DNA of 64,000 bases, taken from positions 186,001 to 250,000 of the forward strand of contig CALNAJ010000027.1 of the NCBI GenBank assembly GCA_937874695.1, written 5' to 3'. A program made the position numbers and the translations under genes. This document shows, in pieces, positions 50,602 through 59,299 of the stretch. This stretch comes from an uncultured Lactobacillus sp. (GTDB taxonomy: Bacteria; Bacillota; Bacilli; Lactobacillales; Lactobacillaceae). A model generated the notes under the pieces. It was not told the origin of the DNA and did not search any database. It was given only the letters and a program-made list of their open reading frames with translations. Numbering within the stretch: the first letter of the stretch is position 1; each line of letters starts with the position of its first letter.

Positions 50602-51513
50602 ATGAAAAAAGTAAACAAACGGTCGGTAACACTGGGAAGCTTGGCAGCGATAGGCTGTGAAGGGTTATATGGGCTGAGCTATATCTTTACGAAGCAGGGC
50701 ACGGATCAGGCAAGCGTGTTAGCGTTGTTAGGTTGGCGCTTTTTAGTTGCATTCATCGTCATGAGTGCGTTGATAGTGGTTGGCATCGTACATATTGATT
50801 TGCGTGGTAAGTCGTTGAAACCGCTCTTGCTCGTGAGTCTATTTAATCCTGTTTTATATTTTGTCGGTGAAACGGCTGGCATCAGTCATACGAGCGCTTC
50901 GGAAAGCGGGGTATTTTTAGCATGTATCCCAGTGGTCAGCCTGCTAGCATCGACTTGGATCTTAAAGAAGCGTCCGAGTCGCCAACAGGTGGTTGGAATT
51001 TTAATAACGCTAGTTGGGGTCATTCTCACGGTAATAGCTGCCGGAACGCAGACAAGTTTGTCAATCATTGGGTACGCGTTCTTACTATTGGCAGTGGGAA
51101 CGTACGCCCTTTACAGTGTGTTCGTGGAGAAAGCCGCGGCATATACCGGTATTGAGATCACGTACTTGATGTTGGCAGCAGGAGCGCTTGTTTTTAGTGT
51201 ATTGGCACTTGTTGAAGCTGCTGGAAAAGGAGAAGTTGGCACCTTATTAAGCTTGCCGATGGTTAACGGCAAGTTTTTGGAGGCCGTCTTATACCAAGGT
51301 ATCGGCAGTTCCGTGATTGCGCTGTTTTTATCGAATTTTGCAATTGCTGAAATGGGGGTCAATCGGACGTCTTCGTTTATCGGTATCTCAACGGTAGTCT
51401 CGATCATAGCCGGGATTCTTGTTTTGGGGGAACAGTTCAATGGTTATCAACTTTTAGGGGCAGTCGTTATTATTTTAGGTGTGTATATCGCTAATAAAAC
51501 GATTAAGCTGTGA
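50602..51513 (+). CDS. EamA/DMT superfamily transporter
   Basis: A 303-residue protein with ten membrane helices and two EamA repeats (about residues 12–145 and 155–300). Substrate unknown; family members export amino acids and other metabolites. GAGG lies seven bases ahead of the ATG at 50602; a GTG at 50596 is in frame. The gene is richer in A/T and uses AT-ending codons more than valS and folC on either side, and it separates two genes that are often adjacent, so it may be an insertion. That is inference. Confidence 0.85.
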   Translation: MKKVNKRSVTLGSLAAIGCEGLYGLSYIFTKQGTDQASVLALLGWRFLVAFIVMSALIVVGIVHIDLRGKSLKPLLLVSLFNPVLYFVGETAGISHTSASESGVFLACIPVVSLLASTWILKKRPSRQQVVGILITLVGVILTVIAAGTQTSLSIIGYAFLLLAVGTYALYSVFVEKAAAYTGIEITYLMLAAGALVFSVLALVEAAGKGEVGTLLSLPMVNGKFLEAVLYQGIGSSVIALFLSNFAIAEMGVNRTSSFIGISTVVSIIAGILVLGEQFNGYQLLGAVVIILGVYIANKTIKL

Positions 51514-51594
51514 AGACTTTAATTGTGGCTATGAGTCAGCTGACTTTTTAACAGGGCGAAGGTCACATTGGTGTGAAGTGAATAATTCGGTTCG

Positions 51595-51622
51595 AAAGAG
51601 ATGGTTGTGGCCATCTCTTTTT
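51595..51622 (+). terminator. Intrinsic terminator of the EamA gene
   Basis: AAAGAGATGG pairs with CCATCTCTTT around TTGTGG, followed by TTTTT. Confidence 0.8.
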
Positions 51623-51874
51623 ACGCTGTCGGAGGGATGATTTTTACGGGGGATAGGGGCCTATACTTATTACTAATGTAAAAATAACGGGGTTAGTGTC
51701 AATATTTGCAAGAAGCTTAATCTTTCTTAATGTCTTGAAGAGCTTATCTAAGTGTATGAGTGGATTGGACTAATGGTTGGGAACATTGGTAGCTTTGTTG
51801 TGACGCCATCGTAGGCGCAGATAATGTCGCAACAATGACGTGTTTTATTGGCAACATAGTCGAAACGTGTTCCA

Positions 51875-51969
51875 GCAGGCAGCCGGTTGCGCTTAACCCC
51901 ATCAGGCATAAAATCCAGGCCCGGGATTTTCCACCTGATAGCGTTAATGCTCACCGGCTAGGCGCCTGC
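51875..51969 (+). other. 95-base palindromic structure upstream of folC
   Basis: Nested complements: GCAGGC with GCCTGC at the ends, then GCCGG with CCGGC, TTAAC with GTTAA, ATCAGG with CCTGAT, and AAAATCC with GGATTTT around AGGCCC. The whole forms one long, slightly bulged hairpin. It has no T run and ends about 30 bases before the folC promoter. It is not part of the three-armed repeat family and occurs once in the window. Confidence 0.7.
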
Positions 51970-51998
51970 TTCCACACTCTGGGAAAATCTGCTACACT
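51970..51998 (+). promoter_or_regulatory. folC: Promoter of folC
   Basis: TTCCAC at 51970–51975, 17-base spacer, and TACACT at 51993–51998 preceded by TGC (extended -10). It directly abuts the 95-base palindrome. Confidence 0.6.
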
Positions 51999-52031
51999 AA
52001 GAAACAGTGACGCAAGCGGGAGGTTTTCATT

Positions 52032-53351
52032 TTGGTAGAAACGTATGCTGAAGCCCTGCAGTTCATTCATGGTCGGGATCGCTTCAAGAAGAAACCGACC
52101 CTGGACCGGATGCGGCAGTTCATGCACATCCTGGGTGACCCGCAGGAAAAGTTAAATATGATTCACGTCGCCGGAACCAACGGCAAAGGGTCCACGGTGG
52201 CCTTTTTACGGGATATGTTTATGGCTGAGGGCCAGACGGTGGGGACTTTTACCTCACCGTTCATTACCCGATTCAATGAACGCATCAGTACGGATGGTCA
52301 GCCCATCAGTGACACGGATCTGGTGGCTATGGTCAACCGGATTCAACCCGTGGTGGCCCGACTAGACAAAGAGCTAGCCGAAGAGGGGCCAACTGAATTT
52401 GAAATAGATACCGCCTTGATGTTCTGCTACTTTGCCAGCCATCCAGTGGACATTGTCGTGGTCGAAGTTGGCCTCGGTGGTCTGTACGATTCGACCAACA
52501 TTATCACGCCAGCCGTCTCCGTCATCACGACGATTGGTATGGATCACATGAAGATCTTGGGCGATACGATTCCTAAGATTGCCACGCAGAAAGCCGGGAT
52601 TATTAAGCCTGGTGTGCCGGTAGTCTGTGGGCGTCTGACGCCGGATGCATTGGCCGTCATGGACCAGACTGCTGGTGAGAGCCAGACCGACGTTCGCGCA
52701 TTAGGTCGCGACTTTACGGTGAAAAACCAACCCGAGTCTGGTTGGGGCGAACGATTCACCTATACCTGGGCAGACCGTCGCTGGCAACATTTGGAGATCG
52801 ACCTGTTGGGCCAGTATCAGATTGATAATGCGGCCACCGCGCTCACGGCCTTCATCACGTATCATCAGGTCCGGCATTTGCCGTTCGATATTGCGGAGAT
52901 TCGTGATGGTTTGAAGCATACAGCATGGCCTGGGCGCTTTGAACGGTTGAATGATGAACCCCTGATTGCCATTGATGGGGCCCACAATGAGCCCGCTATG
53001 GTAGAAATGGCCCAACTGTTGCGGCAACACTTTGCCCAGCAGGATATTACGATTATTCTGGCAGTATTGGCAGATAAGCAGTATGACCAGATGGTGAAGA
53101 CGCTGCTGCAAGTGCGCAATGTCCACATCATCGTGACCCAATTTCAGGGCCCCGGTAAACGGGCCGCCGCGACGCCACAAGCTCTGGAGGAGGCCGTTGC
53201 TTCTTCCAAACGCGTGACAATGGCGGACAACTGGCCGAATGCCCTCAAAACAGCGCTGGGTAACATTTCCGGGGACAGTTTAATCCTGTTGACCGGGTCG
53301 CTCTACTTTATTTCAGAAGTTCGGCAATATTTTAAGGATTCAGAAAAATAA
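52032..53351 (+). CDS. folC: Folylpolyglutamate synthase / dihydrofolate synthase
   Basis: A 439-residue Mur-ligase-fold enzyme that adds glutamate to folates. The P-loop VAGTNGKGST is at about residues 46–55, the omega-loop region TFTSPF near 75, and the GAHN motif (DGAHNEPAM) near 318. TTG start at 52032 with GGGAGG eight bases upstream; no better ATG is close. Possibly in one unit with radC. Confidence 0.95.
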   Translation: MVETYAEALQFIHGRDRFKKKPTLDRMRQFMHILGDPQEKLNMIHVAGTNGKGSTVAFLRDMFMAEGQTVGTFTSPFITRFNERISTDGQPISDTDLVAMVNRIQPVVARLDKELAEEGPTEFEIDTALMFCYFASHPVDIVVVEVGLGGLYDSTNIITPAVSVITTIGMDHMKILGDTIPKIATQKAGIIKPGVPVVCGRLTPDALAVMDQTAGESQTDVRALGRDFTVKNQPESGWGERFTYTWADRRWQHLEIDLLGQYQIDNAATALTAFITYHQVRHLPFDIAEIRDGLKHTAWPGRFERLNDEPLIAIDGAHNEPAMVEMAQLLRQHFAQQDITIILAVLADKQYDQMVKTLLQVRNVHIIVTQFQGPGKRAAATPQALEEAVASSKRVTMADNWPNALKTALGNISGDSLILLTGSLYFISEVRQYFKDSEK

Positions 53352-53394
53352 AACGGCTTTTTTTACGGAGTTAGTCTGTAAGGGAGCTGAGAAT

Positions 53395-54060
53395 ATGCGA
53401 CGAGAGAGAGTTAGCAGTAGTAATGAACGGCAACTGGTCGGTCGGGTCCTTCGTGGACTGGGATTAGCGGCCACGAGCGAATGTGATCGGTTCTTCCAGT
53501 ACTTTCACAGCGTGGCCAATCTACGGTATGCCAGCCAGCAACAGTGTAATCGGTATGTGCAAGGTAGGCGAGAACGGCGGGCACTGCTCACAGCAATCGA
53601 CCTGGGCCGTTGGGCGCAACGCGCGCCACGGCAGATCTACGGTGAGGTCGTGGCAAGCAGCCAGATTGGTGAGAGCTTGATGGATGATTTACGCTATGCC
53701 CCGCAGGAACGGCTGGAGGTCTTGGCGTTGGATGCCAAGCATCAGGTGATCGACCGACAGACCGTATTTGTGGGCACGCTGGACAACTGTCCGGTCCATC
53801 CCCGTGAGATCTTTCGCCTGGCCGTTTTGACTGGGGCGGCAGCCATTGTCGTGGCGCATAACCATCCAAGTGGTCTAGCCGACCCCTCACCGAACGATTT
53901 GACATTCATGCGGCGGTTGGCCGAGTGCGGACAGTTGATGGGAATTCCGGTGCTCGATGGCTTTGTGATTGGCTTGCGAACCTACTTTAGTCTGCGTGAG
54001 GCCGGGATTTTACCGCTAATTCAGAAGACAAATAAGTCAGAAGGTTTAAAATCTGATTAA
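53395..54060 (+). CDS. radC: RadC family JAB/MPN-domain protein
   Basis: A 221-residue RadC. The metal site reads HNHPSG followed by a Ser and Asp (AHNHPSGLADPSPND, about residues 161–175), and the EXLXXLXLD-like segment RLEVLALDAKHQV precedes it. The N-terminal helix-hairpin-helix part is short and divergent. Long called a DNA repair protein; its real function is unsettled. It precedes mreB, as in many Firmicutes. Confidence 0.92.
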   Translation: MRRERVSSSNERQLVGRVLRGLGLAATSECDRFFQYFHSVANLRYASQQQCNRYVQGRRERRALLTAIDLGRWAQRAPRQIYGEVVASSQIGESLMDDLRYAPQERLEVLALDAKHQVIDRQTVFVGTLDNCPVHPREIFRLAVLTGAAAIVVAHNHPSGLADPSPNDLTFMRRLAECGQLMGIPVLDGFVIGLRTYFSLREAGILPLIQKTNKSEGLKSD

Positions 54061-54138
54061 AATCGGTTTTACCTATTTCTTTCTCGTTAAAAGTTCGGTA
54101 TTCTTGACATTGACGACGTGTTCTCACGTAGATAGGTA

Positions 54139-54147
54139 TGTTATAAT
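54139..54147 (+). promoter_or_regulatory. mreB: Extended -10 promoter of mreB
   Basis: TGTTATAAT at 54139–54147 with no clear -35. TTGACATTGACG at 54104–54115 is too far upstream to serve it. Confidence 0.5.
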
Positions 54148-54213
54148 ACGTCTATCAATGAATAAGACAAAAAAACTATAAATGTTTTGTTGACAATGAA
54201 GGGATGAAACACA

Positions 54214-55218
54214 GTGTTCGGATTAGGAACGAAAAATATTGGAATCGATCTTGGTACCGCCAATACAATTGTGTATGTTGACGGTAAAGGAATCGTTCTA
54301 CGCGAACCTTCTGTTGTCGCCAAGAACACAAAGAGTGGGGAAATTGTGTCCGTTGGTGAAGACGCTCGTGCAATGATCGGCCGTACGCCGGCTAGTATCG
54401 TTGCCATTCGGCCCATGAAAGACGGGGTTATCGCGGATTATGATACGACTGTTGCCATGATGAAGTACTTCATCGAAAAGACGGTCGGTAAGTCTAGTGG
54501 TAAGCCCTACGTTATGGTTTGTGTGCCAAGCGGTGTAACGGAAGTTGAAAAGCGGGCGGTCATTGACGCGACCCGTGTTGCAGGTGCTCGTGACGCTTAC
54601 GTCATTGAAGAACCATTTGCTGCGGCCATTGGTGCCGGGTTACCCGTCATGGATCCAACCGGTAGTATGGTTGTGGACATGGGTGGTGGGACAACCGACG
54701 TGGCAACGATCTCCCTCGGGGGTATCGTTTCCAGCCGTTCCATCCGAGTAGCTGGTGACAAGTTGGATGATGCGATTGCGACTTACGTGCGTTCAAACTT
54801 CAACCTGTTGATTGGTGAACGAACTGCTGAAAAGTTGAAGATGGACATTGGTTCAGCTTCAGTCGAAGACGCTGACAAGATCGAGGGCGCCACGATTCGT
54901 GGACGTGACTTGGTATCTGGGTTACCTAAAGCAGTGGAAGTTTCTGCTGTTGATGTAGCCAAGGCCATTCAAGAGCCCGTCCAAGACGTGATCACTGCGA
55001 TCAAGGAAACCTTAGAAGAAACTTCACCAGAAATCGCTGCTGATGTGATTGATCACGGTATCGTGTTGACTGGTGGGGGTGCCTTACTGAAGAACCTGTC
55101 AGAAGTCATCGCCGAAGCAACCAAAGTTCCAGTGTCTATCGCCAACGATCCTCTGGATTGTGTGGCAGCTGGTACCGGTGAATCATTAAAGAGTATCGAT
55201 GTCATGAAGAAAAAATAG
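54214..55218 (+). CDS. mreB: Rod-shape actin homologue MreB
   Basis: A second MreB-family actin, 334 residues, with [17 protein letters not shown] at the N terminus, [16 protein letters not shown] near 155 and LTGGGALL near 287. It heads the mreBCD–minCD cluster and is therefore MreB proper, the paralogue of the gene at 25.1 kb. GTG start with AAGGGATGAAACACA upstream. Confidence 0.95.
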   Translation: MFGLGTKNIGIDLGTANTIVYVDGKGIVLREPSVVAKNTKSGEIVSVGEDARAMIGRTPASIVAIRPMKDGVIADYDTTVAMMKYFIEKTVGKSSGKPYVMVCVPSGVTEVEKRAVIDATRVAGARDAYVIEEPFAAAIGAGLPVMDPTGSMVVDMGGGTTDVATISLGGIVSSRSIRVAGDKLDDAIATYVRSNFNLLIGERTAEKLKMDIGSASVEDADKIEGATIRGRDLVSGLPKAVEVSAVDVAKAIQEPVQDVITAIKETLEETSPEIAADVIDHGIVLTGGGALLKNLSEVIAEATKVPVSIANDPLDCVAAGTGESLKSIDVMKKK

Positions 55219-55224
55219 GGACTA

Positions 55225-55282
55225 GCGGGAAGGCAGCTTCCCGCTTCTTTATTGTGACGCCAGTCGCGAGTCCGTGACTGGC
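55225..55282 (+). terminator. Two hairpins between mreB and mreC
   Basis: GCGGGAAG/CTTCCCGC (55225–55244, followed by TTCTTTATT) looks like a weak terminator. GCCAGTC/GACTGGC (55259–55282) follows. They may cut mreC–minD expression below that of mreB. Confidence 0.55.
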
Positions 55283-55302
55283 GAACAAGATGGAGGTCAA
55301 AC

Positions 55303-56154
55303 ATGCAGAAATTTTCTTTCAATCGGCGACTAGTGATCATCATTGTCTGCTTGATTGTTAGCTTTGCTTTGATGACGGTGTCCGTAGCTATTCGTAACAA
55401 GAAGTCCACGCCGCCGCTGATTCAGCAGTTCGGGAACGACATTGTCGGGTTAACTGACCGGGTCGTGGCATTGCCAGCGAATGGATTAAGCGGTTCGGTG
55501 AGCTCTATTTCGGAACTATTGAACACGTATCAGGAAAACCAACAGTTAAAGAAGCAGGTTAGTGAGCTCGCCCAGACCAAGGTCCGCGACCAAACCTTAG
55601 CTAAGGAAAACAAGCAATTAAAGCAACAAATTAAGTTGAACGATTCATTAACAGATTACACAGCGATCAGTGCTGCAGTCATCACTCGGACGCCATCATC
55701 ATGGCAGAACCAAGTCGTGATCAACAAGGGTTCTTCGGCCGGTGTGGTTAAGAACATGCCCGTCATGTCCGGGTCCGGCTTGGTTGGTCGAGTTGCTGAA
55801 GTCAACAAGACCAATTCAAAAGTTGAATTGATCACTGACAACAACGATTCTGCGAACCGGTTCGCCGTGTCGATCACGACGAAGGCTGGCAAGACGGTCA
55901 ACGGGGTCCTGAGTGGCTACAAGTCTGCTACGGGCCAAATCGTCATGGATAACTTGACGACTAAGTCTAAGATCAGTAAGGGTGACAAAGTCGTGACCAG
56001 TGGTCTTGGTGGCGTGACGCCTAAGGGCTTGTTTGTCGGGACAGTGGCCAAGTCGGTCGGTTCCGATTATGGGCTGTCAACGAAGCTGTATATTACGCCA
56101 GCAACTGATTTGAGCAACCTGAACATTGTGACGGTTGCGGTTACGAAACAGTAA
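55303..56154 (+). CDS. mreC: Rod-shape-determining protein MreC
   Basis: A 283-residue bitopic protein: one membrane helix (about residues 8–28), a coiled coil rich in Lys, Gln and Glu (about 65–110) and two extracellular beta domains. MreC links MreB filaments to wall synthases. GGAGG precedes the ATG. Confidence 0.95.
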   Translation: MQKFSFNRRLVIIIVCLIVSFALMTVSVAIRNKKSTPPLIQQFGNDIVGLTDRVVALPANGLSGSVSSISELLNTYQENQQLKKQVSELAQTKVRDQTLAKENKQLKQQIKLNDSLTDYTAISAAVITRTPSSWQNQVVINKGSSAGVVKNMPVMSGSGLVGRVAEVNKTNSKVELITDNNDSANRFAVSITTKAGKTVNGVLSGYKSATGQIVMDNLTTKSKISKGDKVVTSGLGGVTPKGLFVGTVAKSVGSDYGLSTKLYITPATDLSNLNIVTVAVTKQ

Positions 56155-56166
56155 GGGGGCTAAGGC

Positions 56167-56688
56167 GTGTATCGATTATCTAAAATGCGTTTTGGCTTCC
56201 CAATCGGGCTGTTTCTGCTATTATTTATTGATGGCAGTATCAGCCAGATCTTCAGTCGCCAAATGTTTAATACGCCATCGGTCATGGTGAGCCACCTGGT
56301 GGTGCTGTGGCTGGTCTGTGGTGTGTTGTTTGAGGAAAACATGGCGATGCCGCTGGTAAAGTGGGCCGCCGTGATTGGGGCCGTCTTTGACCTCTACTAC
56401 ACGGGAATCTTCGGGGTGTACATCTTCGTCTTCCCGTTAGTGGTCTACCTGACCCGCCAACTCGTGAACTATATCAGCCCGAACTTTTTGAGCGGACTGT
56501 TGATCTACTTTATTGATATTACCATCGTCGAAGCCCTGAGCTTCGTGGCCAGTCGCGCCGTCCACATGACGTCGATGTCTGGCAGCTCATTCTTGGTGAA
56601 TACTTTGGGACCGACGTTGGCCTTTAATTTGGCCATGTTTGTCATCTTATATTTCCCCATTCGATGGGTGTATAATTGGTTAAAATAG
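56167..56688 (+). CDS. mreD: Rod-shape-determining protein MreD
   Basis: A 173-residue protein with five or six membrane helices, placed 12 bases after mreC. Partner of MreC in the elongasome. GTG start with AAGGGGGC upstream. Sequence conservation is low in this family, so context carries much of the call. Confidence 0.9.
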   Translation: MYRLSKMRFGFPIGLFLLLFIDGSISQIFSRQMFNTPSVMVSHLVVLWLVCGVLFEENMAMPLVKWAAVIGAVFDLYYTGIFGVYIFVFPLVVYLTRQLVNYISPNFLSGLLIYFIDITIVEALSFVASRAVHMTSMSGSSFLVNTLGPTLAFNLAMFVILYFPIRWVYNWLK

Positions 56689-56706
56689 GTGAAGGGAACG
56701 AACGCT

Positions 56707-57378
56707 ATGCAAGCTGCCGTATTACGGGGAACGCAAAACGGCTATGATTTGGTGCTCAAACAATCGGCGAGCTTAGACCAAATCCTAGCCGATCTACGGT
56801 CATTATTGGAGAATTTAAACGTGGATCCAACCGCCATGGAGACACCCAAGGTTTCACTGGATGTCTTGACGGAGGATCGGATCTTAACCGCCGATGAAAA
56901 ATCACAGATCGAACAACTGGTAGGCAACTACCCGCGTTTTGAAATCCATAAGATTGCGGCCAACGTTATGACCATTGACGATGCTATTCAGCTACGTGAA
57001 CGGGAAAACGTCCACCTCCTGAGTAAGGTGATTCGTAACGGTCAAGAGGTTGCCATGCAAGGGGATGTCCTATTTTTAGGGACCATTCATGAGGGTGGTA
57101 AGCTCCGAACGACTGGGAACATCTTCTGTATGGGAGATGTGAGCGGTATCTTGCAGGCGGGCTATCCCGACGATGAATCCAAACTGATTATGGGAAATCT
57201 TACGACCGCACAACAGGTCAGAATTGCCGAACAGTTTGACATTATCGAACCAGACCAAGTGGCCGATTCTAGCCAAACCATTGCTTACGTCAACGACCTC
57301 CATGTGTTGTCGTACGGTAAGCTCAGCGCATTAAAGAAGATCAACCCGAAATTGTACAACCGGATTGGAGGAATTTAG
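56707..57378 (+). CDS. minC: Septum site-determining protein MinC
   Basis: A 223-residue inhibitor of FtsZ assembly. The C-terminal beta-helix domain is clear (RNGQEVAMQGDVLFLGTIHEGG-type repeats, then GNIFCMGDVSGILQAG); the N-terminal domain is divergent. AAGGGA lies ten bases before the ATG at 56707. The stop is one base from the minD start. Confidence 0.92.
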   Translation: MQAAVLRGTQNGYDLVLKQSASLDQILADLRSLLENLNVDPTAMETPKVSLDVLTEDRILTADEKSQIEQLVGNYPRFEIHKIAANVMTIDDAIQLRERENVHLLSKVIRNGQEVAMQGDVLFLGTIHEGGKLRTTGNIFCMGDVSGILQAGYPDDESKLIMGNLTTAQQVRIAEQFDIIEPDQVADSSQTIAYVNDLHVLSYGKLSALKKINPKLYNRIGGI

Positions 57379-57379
57379 A

Positions 57380-58186
57380 ATGGGAAAAGCAATTGTGATC
57401 ACCTCTGGTAAGGGTGGTGTGGGTAAAACCACGACCAGTGCCAACATTGGGACAGCGTTAGCCTTGATGGGTAAACGCGTGTGCCTGATGGATCTGGACA
57501 TTGGATTACGGAACTTAGACGTGGTCCTGGGACTGGATAACCGAATCATCTACGATATCGTAGACGTTGCCGAAGGGCGGGCAAAGCTGCCCCAAGCGCT
57601 AGTCAAAGACAAGCGCTTCGATGACAAGCTTTACCTGTTACCAGCCGCCCAGAACACGGATAAAACGGCCTTACAACCCGAACAAGTTAAGGAAATTGTG
57701 GACGAGTTGAAGCCGGAATACGACTATGTTCTGATTGACTGTCCAGCCGGAATCGAACAGGGCTTCATGAACGCCATAGCCGGTGCTGACGCCGCTATCG
57801 TGGTGACCACGCCGGAAATTTCTGCGGTGCGGGATGCCGATCGGGTCGTTGGGTTATTGGAACAACACCCGTTAACTGAAGCCCCACGCTTATTGATCAA
57901 CCGGATTCGGTTGAACATGATGCAAGACGGTTCCATGATGGACATCGATGAGATTACCCATCACTTGGGCATCGAATTGTTGGGCATCATTGTGGATGAC
58001 GATGCGGTTATTTCCACGTCTAACCAGGGTGAACCCATCGTTATGCAGACGGAAAATCAAGCGTCACAAGGTTACCGTAACGTGGCTCGGCGTTTGGAAG
58101 GCCAAACGGTGCCGTTGATGAAGCTTGAACCCCAAGAGGACGATGGCTTCTGGCACAAGGTCAGCAGCTGGTTCCACCGCGGTTAA
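57380..58186 (+). CDS. minD: Septum site-determining ATPase MinD
   Basis: A ParA/MinD ATPase, 268 residues. The deviant Walker A is KGGVGKTT (about residues 11–18), Walker B is VLIDCPAGIE (about 118), and a C-terminal amphipathic helix (about FWHKVSSWFHRG) anchors it to the membrane. It recruits MinC to the poles. No minE is present; Firmicutes use DivIVA/MinJ-type placement. GGAGGAATTTAGA precedes the ATG. Confidence 0.96.
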   Translation: MGKAIVITSGKGGVGKTTTSANIGTALALMGKRVCLMDLDIGLRNLDVVLGLDNRIIYDIVDVAEGRAKLPQALVKDKRFDDKLYLLPAAQNTDKTALQPEQVKEIVDELKPEYDYVLIDCPAGIEQGFMNAIAGADAAIVVTTPEISAVRDADRVVGLLEQHPLTEAPRLLINRIRLNMMQDGSMMDIDEITHHLGIELLGIIVDDDAVISTSNQGEPIVMQTENQASQGYRNVARRLEGQTVPLMKLEPQEDDGFWHKVSSWFHRG

Positions 58187-58216
58187 ACACCATCTCAGTT
58201 AAAATTATGAAATGAA

Positions 58217-58259
58217 CGGGGAGTCTTTGGCGACAGTAGTCGTTGAAGACTTCCTTTTT
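58217..58259 (+). terminator. Intrinsic terminator of the mre–min operon
   Basis: GGGAGTCTT…GCGAC pairs with GTCGT…AAGACTTCC around AGTA, then TTTTTG. Confidence 0.8.
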
Positions 58260-58264
58260 GGTTT

Positions 58265-58500
58265 AACCATTTTGATTGGATGAGTATGGTCGCCTGCGGC
58301 TGCCAGAGATTCCGCCGCTGTGGGGACCGGTTCAAGCCTGAGAAGCGGTCTTGAACCTCGTTTCGAAGCCACAAAAATCGTGTCTCCGAAGCGTCCAATC
58401 CTGTAGGGTCGGGAAGCCCATCCGTCCCAACAGGATGTCCACGGCTGGCTACATCTCTGGCCTCCTCCGGCTTTGACTGTTCTCTGAATCAATATTGGTT
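58265..58500 (+). repeat. Three-armed palindromic repeat, divergent copy F
   Basis: Forward orientation; core about 58289–58477. Outer stem GCCAGAGAT with ATCTCTGGC. The arms keep their place but change sequence: arm 1 GGTTCAAG with CTTGAACC, arm 2 TTTCGAAGCCAC with GTGTCTCCGAAG, arm 3 ATCCTGT…GGGTCGG with CCGTCCC…ACAGGAT. Flanks AACCATTTTGATT and AATCAATATTGGTT extend the stem. This is the most divergent copy and the best evidence that the fold is conserved. Confidence 0.88.
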
Positions 58501-58731
58501 CAAACTTAGCTGATAGGTTTCTGTGAAAATGTCGTTAATGACTGCAATGCAGTGGACGATTTGAATTCTAATACTCCTTGTTGACATTGTTACATAAATT
58601 TTCTTATCAGAGTGGTTGCTATCTTTTTCGGGTAAAACTGCGAACTTTGTAATTCCGTTACTCTATGACCATTGTTTTGATATTAGTTTTGAAGCCAATT
58701 TTTGAGCTTTCTTGGAACTGAACTATCATTG

Positions 58732-58954
58732 CGTTGGAGAACTATCGTGGCCGGAGGAGGCCAGGGATGCAGGCGGCTGTGATGACGCTGTTAGACCGGG
58801 CGAATCATCCCGGCCTTACAGCGTGGGACGAGTTTGGAAACTCGCATGAACCTCGCGAGGTTTCAAACCGAGCCGGAAGCCCGTTCTATGGCTGTAGGCG
58901 GTCCCCATAGCAGGCGGAATCCTTGGCAGCCGAAGGCAACAGCTTTCACCAACG
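58732..58954 (-). repeat. Three-armed palindromic repeat, copy G
   Basis: Reverse orientation; core 58749–58940. Outer stem GCCAGGGAT with ATCCTTGGC (one G·T). Arm 2 GTTTGGAAACTCGC with GCGAGGTTTCAAAC. Arm 3 GCTGTTAGACCGGG with CCCGGCCTTACAGC. Flanks CGTTGG and CCAACG add pairs. It lies about 230 bases from copy F in the opposite orientation, just upstream of the T-box promoter. Confidence 0.9.
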
Positions 58955-58991
58955 TAAACCATTCGATTTTCAAGAAATTTCAAAATAGGGC

Positions 58992-59020
58992 TTGACGTTT
59001 ATGAAAATAAAAAGTAGTAT
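58992..59020 (+). promoter_or_regulatory. Promoter of the T-box-controlled ABC transporter
   Basis: TTGACG at 58992–58997, 17-base spacer, TAGTAT at 59015–59020. Confidence 0.7.
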
Positions 59021-59037
59021 ATCGGTAATGAAACGAA

Positions 59038-59293
59038 AAACATTGAACAGAAGAGTAAGACCAGCAAGTGCCTACAGAAAGCCCAGTTGATGAAAATGGG
59101 TGACCTTGTCCGTCCGAAACACATCTGTGAGTTGATTGTCTGAATCTAGTAGGATGATCCGGGATAGCCCGTTACAGCTGGAGTTGCTTGCAACTCACCG
59201 AGGTTAAGTCAGCGATGGCTTAGCAAACTAGAGGTGGAACCACGATGTGATCGTCCTCTTAGGCCCAATTAGGGTCTAAGAGGACGTTTTTAT
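59038..59293 (+). promoter_or_regulatory. T-box leader, His specifier, of amino acid ABC transporter
   Basis: The T-box reads AGAGGTGGAACCACG (59230–59244). Its terminator pairs GTCCTCTTAG with CTAAGAGGAC and ends in TTTTTATTTT. In stem I, GAA is followed by one base and CAC (59120–59122); the same reading rule gives GTA for valS in this window, so the specifier is taken as His CAC. Uncharged tRNA-His would switch the transporter genes on. Confidence 0.85.
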
Positions 59294-59299
59294 TTTCAC

